Shown in pieces: positions 34,643 to 43,472 of a DNA stretch of 64,000 nucleotides. The DNA comes from Mangrovimonas spongiae (GTDB taxonomy: Bacteria; Bacteroidota; Bacteroidia; Flavobacteriales; Flavobacteriaceae). The position numbers were made by a program, and so were the translations under genes. The stretch spans positions 186,001 to 250,000 of the forward strand of contig NZ_RWBG01000005.1 of assembly GCF_003944795.1 (NCBI RefSeq). The letters are read 5' to 3'. Every line of letters begins with the position of its first letter. Position 1 is the stretch's first letter. The notes beneath the pieces are model-generated. The model saw only the letters and a list, made by a program, of their open reading frames with translations, was not told where the DNA came from and did no database searches.

Positions 34643-35701
34643 ATGGATTTACAGCAAAGAATTAGTGCTTTCTCCAAATTAGGCGACTTTTTAAGTCAGT
34701 TTTCTAATAATAACTTTAAAAAGAATGATGATATTCCTTTTAATGATTTATTTTTTGATGGATTTAAACACCAAATTCAATTAGCTGAAGAACACAACGG
34801 GTGGTTTACAAAAGCTAACATTCAATTTGCGCTAAGAGGTTGGAGTGATCTACTTACAGAAGAGAACCTATCTAATTGGTTAAACCACTATAAGTTAGAC
34901 GATATTCACCCCAAAACAGTGGCAGTTGTTATGGCTGGAAACATTCCGTTAGTTGGATTTCACGATTTTTTATGTGTTTTAATTAGTGGTCATAATGTAT
35001 TAGTAAAACCCTCTAGTAACGATAAGCAACTACTTCCCTTTTTAGCAAAATATTTAGAACACGTTCAACCAACTTTTAAAGGTAAAATTACGTTTACTAA
35101 TGATAAGCTAGAAAATTTTGACGCCGTTATTGCTACAGGAAGCGACAATACAGCCAGATACTTTGAATATTATTTTAAAGATAAACCGGCCATTATTAGA
35201 AAAAACAGAAATTCGGTTGCCGTATTGACAGGAAATGAATCTGAAGCAGATTTAAAAGCGTTATCACAAGATATTTTTACTTATTATGGATTAGGCTGTA
35301 GAAGTGTTTCCAAGTTATTTGTGCCTAAAGGATATGATTTCGATAACTTTTTTAAAGGCATTTACCACTGGCATCCTATTATTAATCAAGCAAAATATGC
35401 TAACAATTACGATTACAACAAAGCTGTTTATTTAATGAGCGAGTTTGAGATGCTAGAAAATGGATTCCTTATGATTAAAGAAGATCGTAGCTATGCGTCA
35501 CCTATTGCTACTGTATTTTATGAATATTATGATGATTTAGACGCGTTAAAAACCAAGTTAGCATCCGATAAAGAGAAAATACAGTGTGTAGTGGCTAAAA
35601 ACTTTTTAAATTCAGAAATAGAATTTGGTAATACACAACAACCAGAACTGCATGATTACGCAGACGATATCGATATCATTGATTTTTTGTTAACAATTTA
35701 G
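34643..35701 (+). CDS. acyl-CoA reductase, LuxC-like
   Basis: A 352-residue member of the aldehyde dehydrogenase superfamily related to LuxC, which reduces fatty acyl thioesters to aldehydes. The probable catalytic Cys is Cys219 in YYGLGCRSVSKLFVP; VVMAGNIPLVGFHDFL and VLVKPSSNDK are nucleotide-binding segments. In Bacteroidota this gene often sits next to serC and a ferredoxin, as here, but no link has been shown to me. It is upstream of serC with a 141-base gap. Confidence 0.88.
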   Translation: MDLQQRISAFSKLGDFLSQFSNNNFKKNDDIPFNDLFFDGFKHQIQLAEEHNGWFTKANIQFALRGWSDLLTEENLSNWLNHYKLDDIHPKTVAVVMAGNIPLVGFHDFLCVLISGHNVLVKPSSNDKQLLPFLAKYLEHVQPTFKGKITFTNDKLENFDAVIATGSDNTARYFEYYFKDKPAIIRKNRNSVAVLTGNESEADLKALSQDIFTYYGLGCRSVSKLFVPKGYDFDNFFKGIYHWHPIINQAKYANNYDYNKAVYLMSEFEMLENGFLMIKEDRSYASPIATVFYEYYDDLDALKTKLASDKEKIQCVVAKNFLNSEIEFGNTQQPELHDYADDIDIIDFLLTI

Positions 35702-35842
35702 GTGATAAATTATCAAATAATTAACGGCTATCTAAGGAGAATTTTTAAAATTTGTTACAGGATAAAAAACTAATTTTAGACTATTAGTATCATCAATCAT
35801 AAAAAATACTCTTAGGGCTAAATCAAACAACATATTTAACTA

Positions 35843-36904
35843 ATGAAAAGACATAATTTTAGCGCTGGACCATGTGTTTTGCCTAGAGAAGTCATGGAGA
35901 AATCTGCGCAAGCAGTACTAGATTACGACAACGGATTATCTTTAATAGAAATATCGCATCGCAGTAAAGCTTTTGTCGATATTATGGAACAAGCAAGATC
36001 TTTAGCTTTAGAACTTCTAGGTTTAGAAGGAAAAGGTTACAAAGCCTTATTTTTACAAGGTGGTGCTAGTACACAGTTTTTAATGGTAGCTTTAAATATG
36101 CTTGAAAAAAGAGCCGGTTACTTAAATACAGGAACCTGGAGTAGCAAAGCCATAAAAGAAGCCAAAATTTTTGATGACATCTATGAAGTTGCCTCATCAG
36201 AAAACGCGGGGTTTAATTACATTCCCAAAGGTTACGACATCCCAGAAAATTACGATTATTTTCATTGCACGTCTAATAACACCATTTTCGGGACCCAAAT
36301 GAAAGCCTTTCCAAACTCGCCTATCCCAATGGTGTGCGATATGAGTAGCGATATTTTTTCACGCACTCTAGATTTTACAAAATTTGATATCATCTATGCA
36401 GGAGCCCAAAAAAATATGGGGCCTGCAGGAACAACATTAGTTATTGTAAAAGAAGATGTTTTAGGTAAAGTGTCGCGTAAAATTCCATCTATGATGGATT
36501 ATAAAATACACATAGGCAAAGGTAGTATGTTTAATACACCGCCTGTTTTTGCTGTTTACACTTCTATGCTTACCCTACAATGGCTAAAAAATAAAGGAGG
36601 TATTGCTGCTATTGAGAAAGAAAATGAAAAGAAAGCACAATTAATGTATTCAGAAATTGATTTGAATCCTTTATTTAAAGGCTACGCTACAAAAGAAGAC
36701 CGTTCTTTTATGAATGCAACATTCACACTAGAAAACGAAAACCTAAAAGACACCTTCGACACCATGTGGAAAGAAGCCGGAATAAATGGTCTTAATGGCC
36801 ACAGAAGTGTTGGTGGTTATCGAGCCTCTATGTACAATGCACTTTCATTAGATAGTGTAAAAGTACTTGTTGAAATTATGAGCGAATTAGAAAGAAAAGC
36901 ATAA
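35843..36904 (+). CDS. serC: phosphoserine aminotransferase
   Basis: A 353-residue PLP enzyme making phosphoserine from 3-phosphohydroxypyruvate. It starts MKRHNFSAGPCVLP; Lys190 in IIYAGAQKNMGPAGTT forms the aldimine; ISHRSKAF and GHRSVGGYRASMYNA bind substrate phosphate. It forms a two-gene unit with serA (14-base gap). The 141 bases upstream contain no obvious riboswitch or leader peptide. Confidence 0.97.
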   Translation: MKRHNFSAGPCVLPREVMEKSAQAVLDYDNGLSLIEISHRSKAFVDIMEQARSLALELLGLEGKGYKALFLQGGASTQFLMVALNMLEKRAGYLNTGTWSSKAIKEAKIFDDIYEVASSENAGFNYIPKGYDIPENYDYFHCTSNNTIFGTQMKAFPNSPIPMVCDMSSDIFSRTLDFTKFDIIYAGAQKNMGPAGTTLVIVKEDVLGKVSRKIPSMMDYKIHIGKGSMFNTPPVFAVYTSMLTLQWLKNKGGIAAIEKENEKKAQLMYSEIDLNPLFKGYATKEDRSFMNATFTLENENLKDTFDTMWKEAGINGLNGHRSVGGYRASMYNALSLDSVKVLVEIMSELERKA

Positions 36905-36918
36905 AACAAAACCAAAAA

Positions 36919-37869
36919 ATGAAAGTACTAGCAAACGATGGTGTGTCGCAAAGTGGAATTGATGCACTTGAAAAAGCAGGATTTGAAGTTATCACAACAA
37001 AAGTTGCCCAAGAGCAACTAATCAATTATATAAACGACAATAATATTGATGTTCTTTTAGTACGTAGTGCTACAAAAGTTAAAAAAGATGTCATAGATGG
37101 TTGCCCTAACCTTAAACTAATTGGTCGTGGCGGTGTTGGCATGGATAACATAGATGTAGCCTATGCCAAAGAAAAAGGCATACATGTTATTAATACACCT
37201 GCTGCATCTTCACACTCGGTAGCAGAACTTGTTTTTGCTCACCTATTAGGAGTTTCCAGGTTTTTACACAATGCCAATCGTGATATGCCTTTAGAAGGTG
37301 ACTCAAAATTTAAAGATTTAAAAAAGAGTTATGCTAAAGGCACAGAGCTTAAAGGAAAAACCATTGGTGTTATTGGCTTTGGTAGAATTGGACAAGCCGC
37401 TGCTAAAGTTGCCATTGGTTTAGGCATGAAAGTAGTTGCTTTCGATCCTTACATTGAAACAGCAGATTTAGAACTAGAATTTTTCGATGGCCAAAAACTA
37501 GTCTTCAACATAAAAACGGTAGCTAAAGATGACGTTTTAAAACAATCTGACTTTATTACACTTCACGTTCCAGCACAAAAAGAGTACATTATTGGTGCTG
37601 AAGAGTTTAATACTATGAAAGAAGGTGTTATAATCGCTAACGCTGCTCGTGGTGGTGTAATTGATGAAGTTGCTTTAGTTAATGCTATAGAATCTGGCAA
37701 AGTAGCTCGTGCTGCCTTAGATGTTTTTGAAAAAGAACCATCGCCAGAAGTACAACTATTAATGAACCCTTCTTTATCCTTAACACCACATACAGGTGCA
37801 GCTACCAATGAAGCTCAAGATAGAATAGGTACAGAACTAGCGTCACAAATAATAGAATTACTAAAATAA
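36919..37869 (+). CDS. serA: D-3-phosphoglycerate dehydrogenase (short form)
   Basis: A 316-residue D-2-hydroxyacid dehydrogenase. NAD-binding VIGFGRIGQAAAK, catalytic Arg in AARGGVIDE, Glu in FEKEPSP and His in TPHTGAAT are present. It lacks the C-terminal ACT domain, so serine feedback through that domain is not expected. Placement directly after serC supports the phosphoglycerate assignment over other hydroxyacids. Confidence 0.93.
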   Translation: MKVLANDGVSQSGIDALEKAGFEVITTKVAQEQLINYINDNNIDVLLVRSATKVKKDVIDGCPNLKLIGRGGVGMDNIDVAYAKEKGIHVINTPAASSHSVAELVFAHLLGVSRFLHNANRDMPLEGDSKFKDLKKSYAKGTELKGKTIGVIGFGRIGQAAAKVAIGLGMKVVAFDPYIETADLELEFFDGQKLVFNIKTVAKDDVLKQSDFITLHVPAQKEYIIGAEEFNTMKEGVIIANAARGGVIDEVALVNAIESGKVARAALDVFEKEPSPEVQLLMNPSLSLTPHTGAATNEAQDRIGTELASQIIELLK

Positions 37870-37893
37870 CATGTGACCAAATCATTAAAAACG

Positions 37894-37924
37894 AGTCCTA
37901 ATAATTACCATTAGGACTTTTTTT
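37894..37924 (+). terminator. terminator after serA
   Basis: AGTCCTAAT/ATTAGGACT (37894-37902 and 37910-37918), a perfect 9-bp stem with a 7-base loop, followed by a run of seven T. Confidence 0.9.
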
Positions 37925-37966
37925 GTACCTTGTTATTTATTCATTTAATCAATAAAAAATAAACTT

Positions 37967-38605
37967 ATGTCAGGAATATTAGACTTATTAAACAGCGATG
38001 TTGGAAAAACCATTATTAGCGGTGTTTCAGGTTCTACAGGAACCGATCAAAGTAAAACGAATAGCGTTTTAACTATGGCTTTGCCCGTACTCATGAAAGC
38101 CATGGAGCGAAACGCCTCTACAGATGAAGGCGCACAAAACCTTATGGGAGCCATAAATAGCAGTAAACACGATGGTAGTATATTAAATAACCTAGGTGGT
38201 TTATTTGGCGGTGGCGTTGATGATGAAGTTAAAAATGATGGCGATAAAATTTTAGGACACATACTAGGAAGCAAAAAAGAAGGCGTTGAGCAAGTTATAG
38301 GACAAAAAGCCGGATTAGATACGAGTTCGGTTGCCAATATACTTAAAGTTGCTGCGCCAATTTTAATGGGCGTTTTAGGTAAACAAGCCCGTCAAAACAA
38401 TGTAAGTTCGCAAAACGATTTAGGCGGTATGCTTAGTGGGTTACTTGGTGGTAATGATACTAAAAACGAACAAAGCTTTTTAGAGTCTATCTTAGATGCT
38501 GATGGCGATGGCAGTGTTGTTGATGATGTTGCAGGTATGGTTCTTGGAGCCAGTAAAAAGAAAAGCGGTTTAGGTGGTTTACTTGGCGGATTATTTGGAA
38601 AGTAA
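37967..38605 (+). CDS. DUF937 protein
   Basis: A 212-residue Gly-rich protein of the DUF937 family, function unknown. It begins MSGILDLLNSDVGKTIISGV, the usual family start, and has Gly/Leu-rich helices (GGLFGGGVDDE, GLLGGLFGK at the C-terminus). An EF-hand-like loop DADGDGSVVDDV at about residue 174 is conserved in the family and could bind calcium. No signal peptide. Monocistronic between two terminators. Confidence 0.88.
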   Translation: MSGILDLLNSDVGKTIISGVSGSTGTDQSKTNSVLTMALPVLMKAMERNASTDEGAQNLMGAINSSKHDGSILNNLGGLFGGGVDDEVKNDGDKILGHILGSKKEGVEQVIGQKAGLDTSSVANILKVAAPILMGVLGKQARQNNVSSQNDLGGMLSGLLGGNDTKNEQSFLESILDADGDGSVVDDVAGMVLGASKKKSGLGGLLGGLFGK

Positions 38606-38637
38606 CATAGATATTTAGACTAGTAAAACAAGTATTA

Positions 38638-38665
38638 AAGCCAAACAGATTTGTTTGGCTTTTTT
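38638..38665 (+). terminator. terminator after the DUF937 gene
   Basis: AAGCCAAACA/TGTTTGGCTT (38638-38647 and 38652-38661), a perfect 10-bp stem with loop GATT, followed by T to 38665. Confidence 0.92.
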
Positions 38666-38721
38666 AATTCATCTATTAAAAACATCATTTATTTTTTGTA
38701 TTTTTATAAGAAAGTAATCCC

Positions 38722-39153
38722 ATGAAAACATGGCATTTAGCAATAATAGTTTGTGTGTTACTTATTGGGTGTAAAACATCAAAAACAGTAACCTCTAATC
38801 ATGAAACTAAACAAACGGTAGAAAACGACACCGTAAGAATATCCAGTGATGAAATTGAATACGAAATTATTATTATTGAACCAGGATTTAATACATGGTT
38901 AGTATCTACTGCAAAACCAGAAGGGTTCTACTCGCAATCTTTTTTGGAAAATAGGAATTGGATTTATGTCACCGAATGGAATCAACGTGTGTTACAACCA
39001 CAACGTTACAATCCTAACCTATACGAAATGCAGATAAACTATCAAAAAAACATCGATTACGGTTACGAGCTTAACTATAAGCTCTATAATTACTTCATTT
39101 ACTTTCAACTAAAGTATAAGCAACAATTAGCAGGATTTGTTCCAAGGATTTAA
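38722..39153 (+). CDS. small lipoprotein, DUF6146-like
   Basis: A 143-residue protein with a type II signal peptide, MKTWHLAIIVCVLLIGC (Cys17). The mature domain has IEYEIIIIEPGFNTWL and YVTEWNQRVLQPQRYNP, matching what I know as DUF6146 in Bacteroidota; the label is from memory of the pattern. Function unknown. The next gene's promoter lies at its 3' end. Confidence 0.75.
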   Translation: MKTWHLAIIVCVLLIGCKTSKTVTSNHETKQTVENDTVRISSDEIEYEIIIIEPGFNTWLVSTAKPEGFYSQSFLENRNWIYVTEWNQRVLQPQRYNPNLYEMQINYQKNIDYGYELNYKLYNYFIYFQLKYKQQLAGFVPRI

Positions 39154-39163
39154 TGTATATTTG
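39136..39163 (+). promoter_or_regulatory. promoter within the 3' end of the preceding gene
   Basis: TTTG (39136-39139), 16 bases, then TATATTTG (39156-39163), an exact -7 match. Transcription would start near 39169, which supports the ATG at 39180 rather than 39153 for the next gene. Confidence 0.6.
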
Positions 39164-39179
39164 CATAGCTAAAAAAGCT

Positions 39180-39668
39180 ATGGATAAATTTAAAAAACGT
39201 TGGGAAATTCAAAAGAATTGGCAACTCCTATTTCCTGCCCTTGGCATAGTAGGTATAGGTTATAGTGCCTTTAAATTAACATCCCTTTTAATAGATAAGG
39301 TGTACTTAATTCCCTTTGGTACAATAGCAATAAGCTTTACTTTAATTAAGCTAACACTTTGGATTTTTGAAAAATTAAAACACAAATGGATTCTCGATTA
39401 CCGTTGGGAGATGATTCGCGTGTTTATTGTATTTGCCATTACAGGGTCTACATCAGCATATATAGGAAGACCTATTTTAAAATTGTTAGGAATTACTAAA
39501 GAAAACTTAAACCCTATCATTTATTGGGTGCTTTTTATTATCATTGGCCTTATTTTTTACCAAATTCTCTTAGTCAGCTTTGGGTGGCTATTTGGACAAT
39601 TTAAGTTTTTTTGGGAATTTGAAAAGAAAATGTTACGCCGTTTTGGCCTAAAACGTTTTATAGACTAA
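39180..39668 (+). CDS. membrane protein, DUF6787-like
   Basis: About 162 residues from the ATG at 39180 (MDKFKKRWEIQKNWQLLF), chosen because the alternative start at 39153 lies upstream of and across a strong -7 element. Three to four transmembrane segments (about 15-35, 43-62, 80-100 and 116-140) and a basic C-terminus. The KFKKRWEIQKNWQLLFP start is typical of flavobacterial proteins I associate with DUF6787. Function unknown. The next gene begins at the base after its stop codon. Confidence 0.75.
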   Translation: MDKFKKRWEIQKNWQLLFPALGIVGIGYSAFKLTSLLIDKVYLIPFGTIAISFTLIKLTLWIFEKLKHKWILDYRWEMIRVFIVFAITGSTSAYIGRPILKLLGITKENLNPIIYWVLFIIIGLIFYQILLVSFGWLFGQFKFFWEFEKKMLRRFGLKRFID

Positions 39669-40001
39669 ATGCACAAAACAAAACAACACATAGGTTATAA
39701 AATAACTACAATACTTCTTGTAGTTACATTACTAGTGCCTACTGTGCAAAAGTTTGCTCACATCTTTAGTCATCACAAACACGAAGTATGTTTAGGTACT
39801 GATGGTGCACATATTCATAACTTCGATATGGAATGTGAGTTTTATAAATTTAAAGTAAACTCTAGTTTTACATTTACAGCACATTCATACCAAATACTCG
39901 AGTTTAAGGACAATCACAGTCCAATTTTATCGCAATATCATTTTGTAAGCGATTATCAAAAACTCCCCTTTTCACTCCGTGGGCCTCCACAAAATGGTTA
40001 A
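39669..40001 (+). CDS. small His/Cys-rich secreted or membrane-anchored protein
   Basis: A 110-residue protein with one N-terminal hydrophobic segment (about 12-27) and a short exported domain rich in potential metal ligands: FAHIFSHHKHEVC, GAHIHNFDMEC and later His residues. It lies directly upstream of the TonB receptor with a His-rich loop, 46 bases away. The layout resembles small Cys/His proteins next to metal receptors in other phyla, so metal binding is a reasonable inference. No named family recognised. Confidence 0.65.
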   Translation: MHKTKQHIGYKITTILLVVTLLVPTVQKFAHIFSHHKHEVCLGTDGAHIHNFDMECEFYKFKVNSSFTFTAHSYQILEFKDNHSPILSQYHFVSDYQKLPFSLRGPPQNG

Positions 40002-40047
40002 TATTTAGAACATTTTTTAAACAAAAAACCATTTAAAATTTTATTAC

Positions 40048-42315
40048 ATGAAAAGTATTTTAAGTGTAATACTACTATTAGTATTACCCGCTTTATATGC
40101 CCAAAACACAATAAAAGGGCAAGTGTTTGATGCATCAACATCGCAACCTATAATATATGCATCGGTATATTTACCAGAATTAGAAAAAGGCACAACAACC
40201 AACGAAAATGGAGATTTCTCTCTAGAAAATATTCCCACCGGAGACTATAAAATAATTATATCTTCTATGGGATACGAAACCTATTCCTCTACAATAACAT
40301 TTCCTACTGAAAAGACGTTTAGTTTTTCATTAACACCTTCAGCTATCGAAATGGAAGAAGTCATTATCTCTACACCTTTTCACAAATTGCAAAGTGAAAA
40401 TGTGATGAAAGTTGAACGTAAAAGTATTCAAGAACTAAAAACCAAAGGAGCAGTTACGCTATCCGATGGTATTACAACCATAGCTGGAGTTGAAAGTGTT
40501 ACTACTGGAACAGGTATTGGAAAACCTGTTATTCGTGGTTTAAGCTCTAATCGGGTATTAGTTTATACACAAGGCGTTAGGTTAGAAAACCAACAATTTG
40601 GTAGCGAACATGGACTGGGAATTAACGATGCCGGTATAGAAAGTGTCGAGGTTATTAAAGGCCCTTCTTCTCTACTTTACGGTAGCGATGCCTTAGGAGG
40701 TGTTTTATATTTAAATCCTGAAAGGTTTGCAAATTCAAACGAATCTCAAGCTAATATATCAGGTCGATATTTTTCTAACACACAAGGGTTTAACACATCT
40801 GCAGGGTATAAAGCGTCAGGTGAAAAATTTAAAGTCCTATTTAGAGGAAGTATGGCAGAACACGCCGATTATGATACTAAAGATTATCGTATTACTAATA
40901 CTAGATTTACAGAAAAAGACTTTAAAGCAGGATTAGGATTTCAAGATACCAATTTTAAAACAGAGCTTCGTTATAATATTAATGCCTCTAAAATTGGAAT
41001 TCCAGAAGAAATAGGCGACCAATCGACAAATGTAACACCACTTCTGCCTAATCAAGAATTAACAAATCATATTTTTAGTTCTAAATCTACTGTGTTTTTT
41101 AACAATTCGAGCTTAGATATTAATTTAGGATATACCTATAACGACCGAAAGGAGTTTGAAGATGAACACCATCATGAACACGACGCGCATGATGACCATG
41201 CCGATGAGGATCATCACGAAGATGAAGACGAGCATGATTCTCATGAAGAGGAAAATCATGAAGAAGAACATCCATCGCTTCACATGAAATTAAAAACATT
41301 TAATTACGATGTCAAGTACAACTTACCCAAAATGGGAAGGTTTGAAACTATAGTTGGTATACAAGGTATGCATCAAACCAATACAAATTATGGCGAAGAA
41401 GAATTAATACCAAATGCTACAACTAATGACATAGGTATACTTGCAACTACACACATTCACTTTACTAATCTCGATGTACAACTTGGGGCAAGATACGATA
41501 ACCGTAAAATCACCTTAGATTACAATACTTTAAACAGAAACTTTAACAGTTTTAATGGAGCTATTGGTTTTAAAACAAACCTAACAAAAAGTATTAGCGC
41601 ACGTTTAAATGTAGCATCTGGATTTAGAGCACCTAATTTAGCCGAACTAACATCAAATGGTATACATCATGGTTCTAATCGTTACGAAATTGGAAATATC
41701 AACTTGGATAATGAACAAAATATACAGCTAGATGTAAACTTAGAATACAAAAATAAGCATGTAGAGTTATTTGTTAACGGTTTCTATAACCATATTAACA
41801 ATTATATTTTCTTATCACCCGATGGTACCGAAATAGAAGAAAATCCTGTATACAACTATATTCAAGATAATGCTAAATTATATGGTGGTGAAATAGGATT
41901 TCATTTGCATCCACATCCTGTACATTGGCTACATTTAGAAAGTAGTTTTGAAACAGTGACGGGTAAGCAAGATAATAGCAACTATTTACCGCTTATACCA
42001 GCTAATTCTATTAACAACACATTACGTGTAGAGTACAATACGAATTGGTTGAATAACGGATTTGCTTTTGTAAGATTAAAGTCAACTTTTCAACAAAATA
42101 ATGTCAGCACTTTTGAAACCAAAACCAATGGTTACAATTTATTAAGTGCTGGATTTGGAGGTATGGTTAAGGTTTTTAATAATCCGTTAGAAATTACCAT
42201 TTCAGGAACCAACCTTACTAACAAATCTTATGTTAATCATTTATCTCGTTTAAAATATGATGGCTTAAATAATATGGGACGAAATATTACAATAGGATTA
42301 CATTATAGCATATAA
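40048..42315 (+). CDS. TonB-dependent receptor with His/Asp/Glu-rich loop (ZnuD-like metal receptor)
   Basis: A 755-residue outer-membrane receptor: signal peptide (1-19), a carboxypeptidase-regulatory-like domain (about 22-105; IKGQVFDASTSQPIIYASVY), plug (about 110-225; KPVIRGLSSNRVLVY, KGPSSLLYGSDALGG) and a 22-strand-type barrel to the C-terminus. Residues about 371-413 are an extracellular loop made almost entirely of His, Asp and Glu, as in ZnuD zinc receptors. Zinc or another divalent metal is the likely substrate, but nickel, cobalt or copper cannot be excluded. It is preceded by the small His/Cys protein. Confidence 0.88.
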   Translation: MKSILSVILLLVLPALYAQNTIKGQVFDASTSQPIIYASVYLPELEKGTTTNENGDFSLENIPTGDYKIIISSMGYETYSSTITFPTEKTFSFSLTPSAIEMEEVIISTPFHKLQSENVMKVERKSIQELKTKGAVTLSDGITTIAGVESVTTGTGIGKPVIRGLSSNRVLVYTQGVRLENQQFGSEHGLGINDAGIESVEVIKGPSSLLYGSDALGGVLYLNPERFANSNESQANISGRYFSNTQGFNTSAGYKASGEKFKVLFRGSMAEHADYDTKDYRITNTRFTEKDFKAGLGFQDTNFKTELRYNINASKIGIPEEIGDQSTNVTPLLPNQELTNHIFSSKSTVFFNNSSLDINLGYTYNDRKEFEDEHHHEHDAHDDHADEDHHEDEDEHDSHEEENHEEEHPSLHMKLKTFNYDVKYNLPKMGRFETIVGIQGMHQTNTNYGEEELIPNATTNDIGILATTHIHFTNLDVQLGARYDNRKITLDYNTLNRNFNSFNGAIGFKTNLTKSISARLNVASGFRAPNLAELTSNGIHHGSNRYEIGNINLDNEQNIQLDVNLEYKNKHVELFVNGFYNHINNYIFLSPDGTEIEENPVYNYIQDNAKLYGGEIGFHLHPHPVHWLHLESSFETVTGKQDNSNYLPLIPANSINNTLRVEYNTNWLNNGFAFVRLKSTFQQNNVSTFETKTNGYNLLSAGFGGMVKVFNNPLEITISGTNLTNKSYVNHLSRLKYDGLNNMGRNITIGLHYSI

Positions 42316-42320
42316 AAATT

Positions 42321-42353
42321 AAAAAAGGCAGTTTATTAATAACTGCCTTTTTT
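42321..42353. terminator. bidirectional terminator between convergent genes
   Basis: AAAAAAGGCAGTT (42321-42333) pairs perfectly with AACTGCCTTTTTT (42341-42353), loop 7 bases, giving a U-run on both strands. It serves the TonB receptor gene and the convergent small membrane protein gene. Confidence 0.93.
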
Positions 42354-42357
42354 ATAT

Positions 42358-42627
42358 TTAATCTTGCTCTTTAACTAGTTGTTCTTGTTTAAATACATAA
42401 GTGTATAACCACATTAAAGTAAAAGTTGGTATAACATCTAACCACGGTAAAGCTTCTTCAATAAAAGAGATTACTGCAGCTACTTTTCCTTGTTTGCCTT
42501 TGTATAATTTGGTCATAATCCATGCGGAAAGTGGTGCCCACACAAAATCAAACGGAGGAAACACGAAAGAAATATAACCACAAGCATCTAAAAGTAAGCT
42601 TAAACCTAGTTTTTTATATTTTGTCAT
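42358..42627 (-). CDS. small membrane protein, function unknown
   Basis: An 89-residue protein with two to three hydrophobic segments (LGLSLLLDACGYISFVFPPF, VWAPLSAWIMTKLY, VIPTFTLMWLYTYVF) and a charged tail. A conserved type in Bacteroidota without known function. It follows folE by 51 bases on the same strand and may be co-transcribed with it. Confidence 0.75.
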   Translation of the reverse strand: MTKYKKLGLSLLLDACGYISFVFPPFDFVWAPLSAWIMTKLYKGKQGKVAAVISFIEEALPWLDVIPTFTLMWLYTYVFKQEQLVKEQD

Positions 42628-42678
42628 TCATTATAATATTTTGGTTTTATTAATATTAAGACAAAAATCGCACCAAAC

Positions 42679-43275
42679 TTAAGACAGCTTTTCACTAATA
42701 AGTTTTAAAAACTCGTTACGAGTTTCAATCTTTTCAAATTGCCCTCTAAACCCTGAAGTAGTTGTCACAGAATTTTGTTTTTGTACACCACGCATCATCA
42801 TACACATATGCGAAGCTTCTATAACTACGGCAACACCTTGAGGTTTTAAGGTATCGTTTATACAATCTAAAATTTGCTCGGTAAGGCGTTCTTGTACTTG
42901 TAAACGTCTTGCAAAAACATCAACGATTCTAGGTATTTTACTTAGGCCTACTATTTTTCCATTTGGTATATAAGCAATATGAGCTTTTCCAAAAAAGGGC
43001 AACATATGATGTTCGCACAACGAGTATAACTCAATATCTTTTACAATTACCATCTCATTATACGATTCATCAAACATGGCGCTACGTAAAATTTCTGCAG
43101 CATCTTGATGATAGCCTTGCGTTAAAAACTGCATGGCTTTCGAGGCACGTTCTGGTGTTTTTAATAATCCTTGTCTAGAAGTATCCTCTCCTAAATCTTC
43201 TATAATATGCTTATAACGATCTTTAACATCGTCGGTTACTTGCATATTATACTCTTCAAAATGTTTATATAGCAT
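42679..43275 (-). CDS. folE: GTP cyclohydrolase I
   Basis: A 198-residue enzyme opening folate/pterin synthesis (GTP to dihydroneopterin triphosphate). The Zn ligands are in [10 protein letters not shown] and [33 protein letters not shown] is the signature. A Met ten codons in (MQVTDDV) is an alternative start, but family length fits either. Confidence 0.97.
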   Translation of the reverse strand: MLYKHFEEYNMQVTDDVKDRYKHIIEDLGEDTSRQGLLKTPERASKAMQFLTQGYHQDAAEILRSAMFDESYNEMVIVKDIELYSLCEHHMLPFFGKAHIAYIPNGKIVGLSKIPRIVDVFARRLQVQERLTEQILDCINDTLKPQGVAVVIEASHMCMMMRGVQKQNSVTTTSGFRGQFEKIETRNEFLKLISEKLS

Positions 43276-43391
43276 ATTAAGTCTTATAAAGTATAAAAAT
43301 AGACAAAAAAATAATAGTACAAATAAGGTGTGTTTTATACTGCAAACAATGTTTTAACGTTTACTTAGCACCTAAAACCAAAAAACAACCC

Positions 43392-43399
43392 TAGTTTTG
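43392..43399 (+). promoter_or_regulatory. -7 promoter element TAGTTTTG
   Basis: Exact TAnnTTTG match in the 197-base divergent gap between folE and the DUF5916-type gene, 73 bases before the ATG at 43473. No -33 TTG at the usual distance. The rest of this gap shows nothing recognisable. Confidence 0.35.
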
Positions 43400-43472
43400 C
43401 GATTAACCTTGTAACATTTGCACACTACCGTAGTCTTTATGGTATTTAACAACTAAACAATCCCAACTAACA

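Noticed and set aside
35702-35842. Possible serine-responsive leader peptide before serC
   Set aside because: No Ser-rich short frame and no terminator hairpin were found in this region.
39153-39179. Upstream start of the DUF6787-like protein
   Set aside because: A perfect TATATTTG element (39156-39163) lies within it, and the conserved family N-terminus begins at 39180.
41160-41290. Tandem repeat or CRISPR-like repetition of GAxGAxCAT codons
   Set aside because: It is in frame and translates to the His/Asp/Glu-rich receptor loop, with no regular repeat unit or spacer structure.
43276-43472. Possible pterin riboswitch or structured leader near folE
   Set aside because: No stable long stem, pseudoknot pattern or terminator was found in this divergent gap.
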